9,514 nt of DNA from assembly GCA_020722945.1 (NCBI GenBank), contig DYJV01000074.1, positions 1-9,514 on the forward strand, in the 5' to 3' direction. The DNA is from Candidatus Methylomirabilis sp. Its GTDB lineage: Bacteria; DYJV01. Below, piece after piece: positions 8,001-9,514 of the stretch. Below the pieces are notes generated by a model. The model was not told the DNA's origin. It made no database searches and saw only the letters and a program-made list of their open reading frames with translations. Within the stretch, counting starts at the first letter, position 1; every line of letters starts with the position of its first letter. Made by a program: the position numbers and the translations under genes.

Positions 8001-8180
8001 AAATATGGAGCAATAGAATTTTTTGAAGATAAAAGAGTAAAAAAGGCAAAGGTTAATCCTGTGCTTTGTAAAGGTGATGGTTTATGCACATCTCAATGTC
8101 CTACAAGTGCAATTAGATTAAAACATTTTACAAATGAGCAGATAATTGGAGAGATTGATGCACTTATTGAAGTATTATAA
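5088..8180 (+). CDS. bamE: BamE-type two-module HdrA-like flavoprotein, selenoprotein (Sec74)
   Basis: Reading the in-frame TGA at 5307-5309 as selenocysteine gives 1030 residues with unbroken homology on both sides. Module 1 has the FAD motif VLGGGISGIQAALDLA (25-40), then GGHMAQLDKTFPTNECSI (56-73), Sec74 and ILSPKLVEVGRHQNIEV. Clusters follow at C123/126/129/133 and C170/178/181/185, then the HdrA motif C268 with C282/C286/C287. A linker (476-600) holds CHCG, SCST and ACSPR motifs. Module 2 repeats the FAD motif (GGGIAG 615-620) and CVGC/YCSRICC (762-778). The tail is a ferredoxin domain: C961/964/967/971 and C994/1000/1004, with Asp997 where the fourth cysteine is expected. HdrA is the FAD site of electron bifurcation in heterodisulfide reductase complexes. 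BamE is its counterpart in benzoyl-CoA reductase. Module 2 has SIYYTLEGL where module 1 has the Sec motif, so only one selenium site exists. The gap to the next gene is 21 bases. A sequencing error is unlikely because the frame never changes. Confidence 0.88.
5307..5309 (+). other. Recoded TGA, selenocysteine codon (Sec74 of HdrA-like protein)
   Basis: The codon follows ECSI and precedes ILSPKLVEVGRH. In cysteine-containing HdrA proteins this position is Cys in a CSICIL-type motif, and Sec is known there in methanogen HdrA. The frame stays open for 957 codons afterwards. The first downstream ATG-like or TTG starts lie inside a conserved domain, which argues against two separate genes. Confidence 0.88.
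5324..5342 (+). promoter_or_regulatory. Bacterial SECIS hairpin of the HdrA-like gene
   Basis: GCUGGUC (5324-5330) pairs with GGCCGC (5337-5342) if U5326 is bulged: G-C, C-G, bulged U, G-C, G-C, U-G, C-G. The loop is GAGGUC. The stem begins 14 bases after the UGA and the loop GG is at +24/+25. A bulged U and an apical GGUC are the features that bind SelB in the E. coli fdhF element. The codons here (CTG GTC GAG GTC GGC CGC) are strikingly G+C-rich for this AT-rich gene, as expected if RNA structure constrains them. Confidence 0.75.
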
Positions 8181-8201
8181 AAAGAAAGGAGTCTCAAAGT
8201 A

Positions 8202-9047
8202 ATGGGTGGTATGACTAAATTTAGTCCCAAAATAGTTGCTTTTGTTTGTCATTGGTGAGGTTATGGGGCTGCTGACCTTGCTGGAGTTTCCAGAATTCAA
8301 TATTCAACAGATATAAGACTTATACGGGTAATGTGCAGTGGAAGGGTTGATCTATCCTTTGTGATCAAAGCATTCCTGAATGGTAATGATGCTGTGTATA
8401 TAGCTGCGTGCAAGTTGGATGAGTGTAATTATATCACCAGTGGTAATTACCATGCTTTGAAAATGGTTATTTTGTGTAAAAGAATTATGGAGCATATAGG
8501 TTTAAACCCTAATAGATTGAAGATAAATTTTATGTCAGCTTCTGAGGGGAATAAATTTGCAGAGACAGTTGACTCTTTTATAAAGGAGATTAAAGATATA
8601 GGTCCATTCGGAAAAGGTGAAGGGGTTGACGAAGCTTTACTAAAAGATAAGGTTAAGGAAATTTATAAACTTATTCCATACATAAAAATTGCGATGAGAG
8701 AGAAACTTCATGCACCTATCAGTAGAAATCGTGAAGAGTGGGATAAGATTTTTACGATTCAAGATGTTGAGACGCTTTTTAGAGAAGTCCCATCTTACTG
8801 GATAGACCCAGAGAAGTGTCAGGCTTGTGGAACATGCTTGAGAAGGTGTCCAGAAGATGCAATTATTGGTGGTAAGAACCTTGTTCATATAATTGACCAG
8901 CAAAAATGTATAAAATGTGGGACATGTTTTGAAGCTTGTCCACCCAAATTTGGAGCTGTTACCAAACTTCTCGGAACCACTGTGCCTGCTGTTATTAGTG
9001 AAGAAAAGAGAGTGATAAATAGAAAAAGTAAAGATACTAAAGATTAG
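8202..9047 (+). CDS. bamF: BamF-type MvhD-like selenoprotein (Sec19) with C-terminal two-cluster ferredoxin
   Basis: Starting at ATG 8202 and reading TGA 8256-8258 as selenocysteine gives 281 residues. The MvhD/FlpD domain (about 10-140) opens with FVCHWUGYGAADLAGVSR (14-31). The usual form is CxxWCxYxxADxAGxxR, so Sec19 replaces the second cysteine and C16 is kept. C45 (MCSGRVD), C70 and C75 (ACKLDEC) are further likely [2Fe-2S] ligands. A ferredoxin domain ends the protein: C206/209/212/216 and C236/239/242/246. MvhD links hydrogenase to HdrA in methanogens. In benzoyl-CoA-degrading anaerobes the homologue BamF passes electrons to or from BamE and is known as a selenoprotein. AAAGGAG at 8185-8191 lies 10 bases before the ATG. 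A start at Met44 (8331) would delete the diagnostic motif and has no good ribosome binding site. The stop is TAG, the only non-TAA stop in the window. Confidence 0.87.
8256..8258 (+). other. Recoded TGA, selenocysteine codon (Sec19 of MvhD-like protein)
   Basis: The codon follows VCHW and precedes GYGAADLAG, exactly at the second cysteine of the MvhD-family CxxWC motif. The reading frame is open from ATG 8202 on one side and to 9047 on the other. This position is a known Cys/Sec site in FrhD/MvhD-type proteins. Confidence 0.87.
8278..8295 (+). promoter_or_regulatory. Candidate SECIS hairpin of the MvhD-like gene
   Basis: CUGGA (8281-8285) pairs perfectly with UCCAG (8289-8293) around the loop GUU. 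UU 8278-8279 can add two pairs with AA 8294-8295 if G8280 is bulged. The loop starts 28 bases after the UGA and its first base is G, both within what is accepted for bacterial SECIS elements. It is shorter and less fdhF-like than the element in the preceding gene, so the exact fold is less certain. Confidence 0.55.
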
Positions 9048-9059
9048 GGGGTAACTATG
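9046..9059 (+). promoter_or_regulatory. Shine-Dalgarno overlapping the bamF-like stop codon
   Basis: AGGGGG (9046-9051) overlaps the TAG stop (9045-9047) and lies 5 bases before ATG 9057. This is the tightest junction in the window and suggests translational coupling of the two genes. Confidence 0.6.
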
Positions 9060-9506
9060 AGTAAAGATATAAAGATAAGACTTATGTCAAAGAATGACTA
9101 CAATGCTGTTTTAAAAATAGATGAGAAGGTTAATAAATCTCTAAGGTCTGAATATTATAAATTGAAGTTTGAGAAGCTTGTTGAATCTAAAGATTATGTT
9201 CCTACATCCATGGTTGCTGTTGACGAAGATAAAAATATTGTTGGTTTCATTATGGGTGAGCTTTTTATGGGAGAGTATGGAATATCTGATGATAGAGCAG
9301 TCATTGATACAATAGGTGTTGATCCAGATTTCCAAAATATGGGGATAGGTAAAAAGCTTATTGATGAATTTATAGAACATCTAAGAATGCTTGGAGTTCA
9401 AAAGGTCAATACACTTGTTAGATGGAATGATCCTGAGCTTATTCCATTTTTCAGTGCAAACAATTTCATTCCGTCCAAAATAATAAATTTGGTAAGAGAG
9501 ATATAA
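9057..9506 (+). CDS. GNAT-family N-acetyltransferase
   Basis: This 149-residue protein has the GCN5-related acetyltransferase fold. It starts IRLMSKNDYNAVLKIDE (7-23), followed by a strand VAVDEDKNIVGFIMGE (53-68). The acetyl-CoA pyrophosphate loop is in DTIGVDPDFQNMGIGKKLID (84-103), where Q93-N-M-G96-I-G98 fits Q/RxxGxG/A. The C-terminal part has VNTLVRWNDPELIPFFSANNF (117-137), the usual late helix-strand where the Phe/Tyr-rich motif lies. GNAT enzymes move an acetyl group from acetyl-CoA to an amine, either a small molecule or a protein lysine or N-terminus; the substrate cannot be read from the sequence. It starts only 9 bases after the bamF-like stop, so it is in the same operon. Acetylation of aromatic-acid CoA ligases is known in other bacteria, so control of the benzoate pathway is possible but inferred. 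Confidence 0.82.
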   Translation: MSKDIKIRLMSKNDYNAVLKIDEKVNKSLRSEYYKLKFEKLVESKDYVPTSMVAVDEDKNIVGFIMGELFMGEYGISDDRAVIDTIGVDPDFQNMGIGKKLIDEFIEHLRMLGVQKVNTLVRWNDPELIPFFSANNFIPSKIINLVREI

Positions 9507-9514
9507 GGGATAGG
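9505..9514 (+). promoter_or_regulatory. Possible ribosome binding site of the next gene
   Basis: The last ten bases, AAGGGATAGG, start within the TAA stop of the acetyltransferase gene. They resemble the stop-overlapping ribosome binding site at 9046-9051. This suggests the operon continues beyond the window. The start codon is not visible. Confidence 0.35.

Noticed and set aside
5088-8180. A pseudogene with a nonsense mutation
   Set aside because: The stop is at the known Sec position, a SECIS-like hairpin follows, the rest of the 1030-codon frame is intact, and the next gene shows the same situation.
8331-9047. MvhD-like gene starting at ATG 8331
   Set aside because: It has no good Shine-Dalgarno, and it would drop the CxxWU motif and leave a 150-base gap full of conserved coding sequence. 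ATG 8202 has AAAGGAG at a proper distance.

Overview
This window looks like the left half of an operon from a low-G+C, strictly anaerobic, selenoprotein-making bacterium. All seven genes lie on the + strand with gaps of 9 to 64 bases. In order they are a tungsten aldehyde:ferredoxin oxidoreductase-family protein (BamB type), a three-cluster ferredoxin (BamC type), a CCG-domain heterodisulfide reductase-like protein (BamD type), an FdhD homologue, a two-module HdrA-like flavoprotein (BamE type), an MvhD-like protein with a ferredoxin tail (BamF type) and a GNAT acetyltransferase. Apart from the inserted fdhD, this is the gene order of the class II (ATP-independent) benzoyl-CoA reductase operon known from Geobacter metallireducens and other obligate anaerobes.

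Two genes only make sense if an in-frame UGA is read as selenocysteine. In the HdrA-like gene, UGA (5307-5309) falls in the conserved CSI-[C/U]-IL motif. In the MvhD-like gene, UGA (8256-8258) replaces the second cysteine of the CxxWC motif. A conventional gene caller would split or truncate both: the first into 5088-5309 and 5361-8180, the second to 8331-9047. A hairpin lies downstream of each UGA at SECIS-like distance. The first has a bulged U and a GAGGUC loop, like the E. coli fdhF SECIS. None of the seven genes ends in TGA.

Layout: 1-469 is AT-rich non-coding DNA with a short, less AT-rich repeat-like patch at the far left, a TTATAC-A-GTATAA palindrome and a good extended -10 promoter at 409-417. 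470-9506 holds the genes. 9507-9514 is a purine-rich tail that looks like the ribosome binding site of a further gene. Four of the seven starts are GTG or TTG, each supported by a Shine-Dalgarno sequence.

Inferred working model: BamB/BamC reduce benzoyl-CoA (or a related aryl-CoA) to the cyclic diene. BamD, BamE and BamF feed low-potential electrons to it by flavin-based electron bifurcation, and the missing BamG-I-like input module probably lies downstream. FdhD would help mature the tungstopterin enzyme, although here it has Phe where I expect the conserved loop cysteine. The taxon cannot be fixed from this window. The AT-rich code and gene set would fit Deferribacterota-like or deltaproteobacteria-like anaerobes, and that is a guess. 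All family comparisons are from memory, with no search run.
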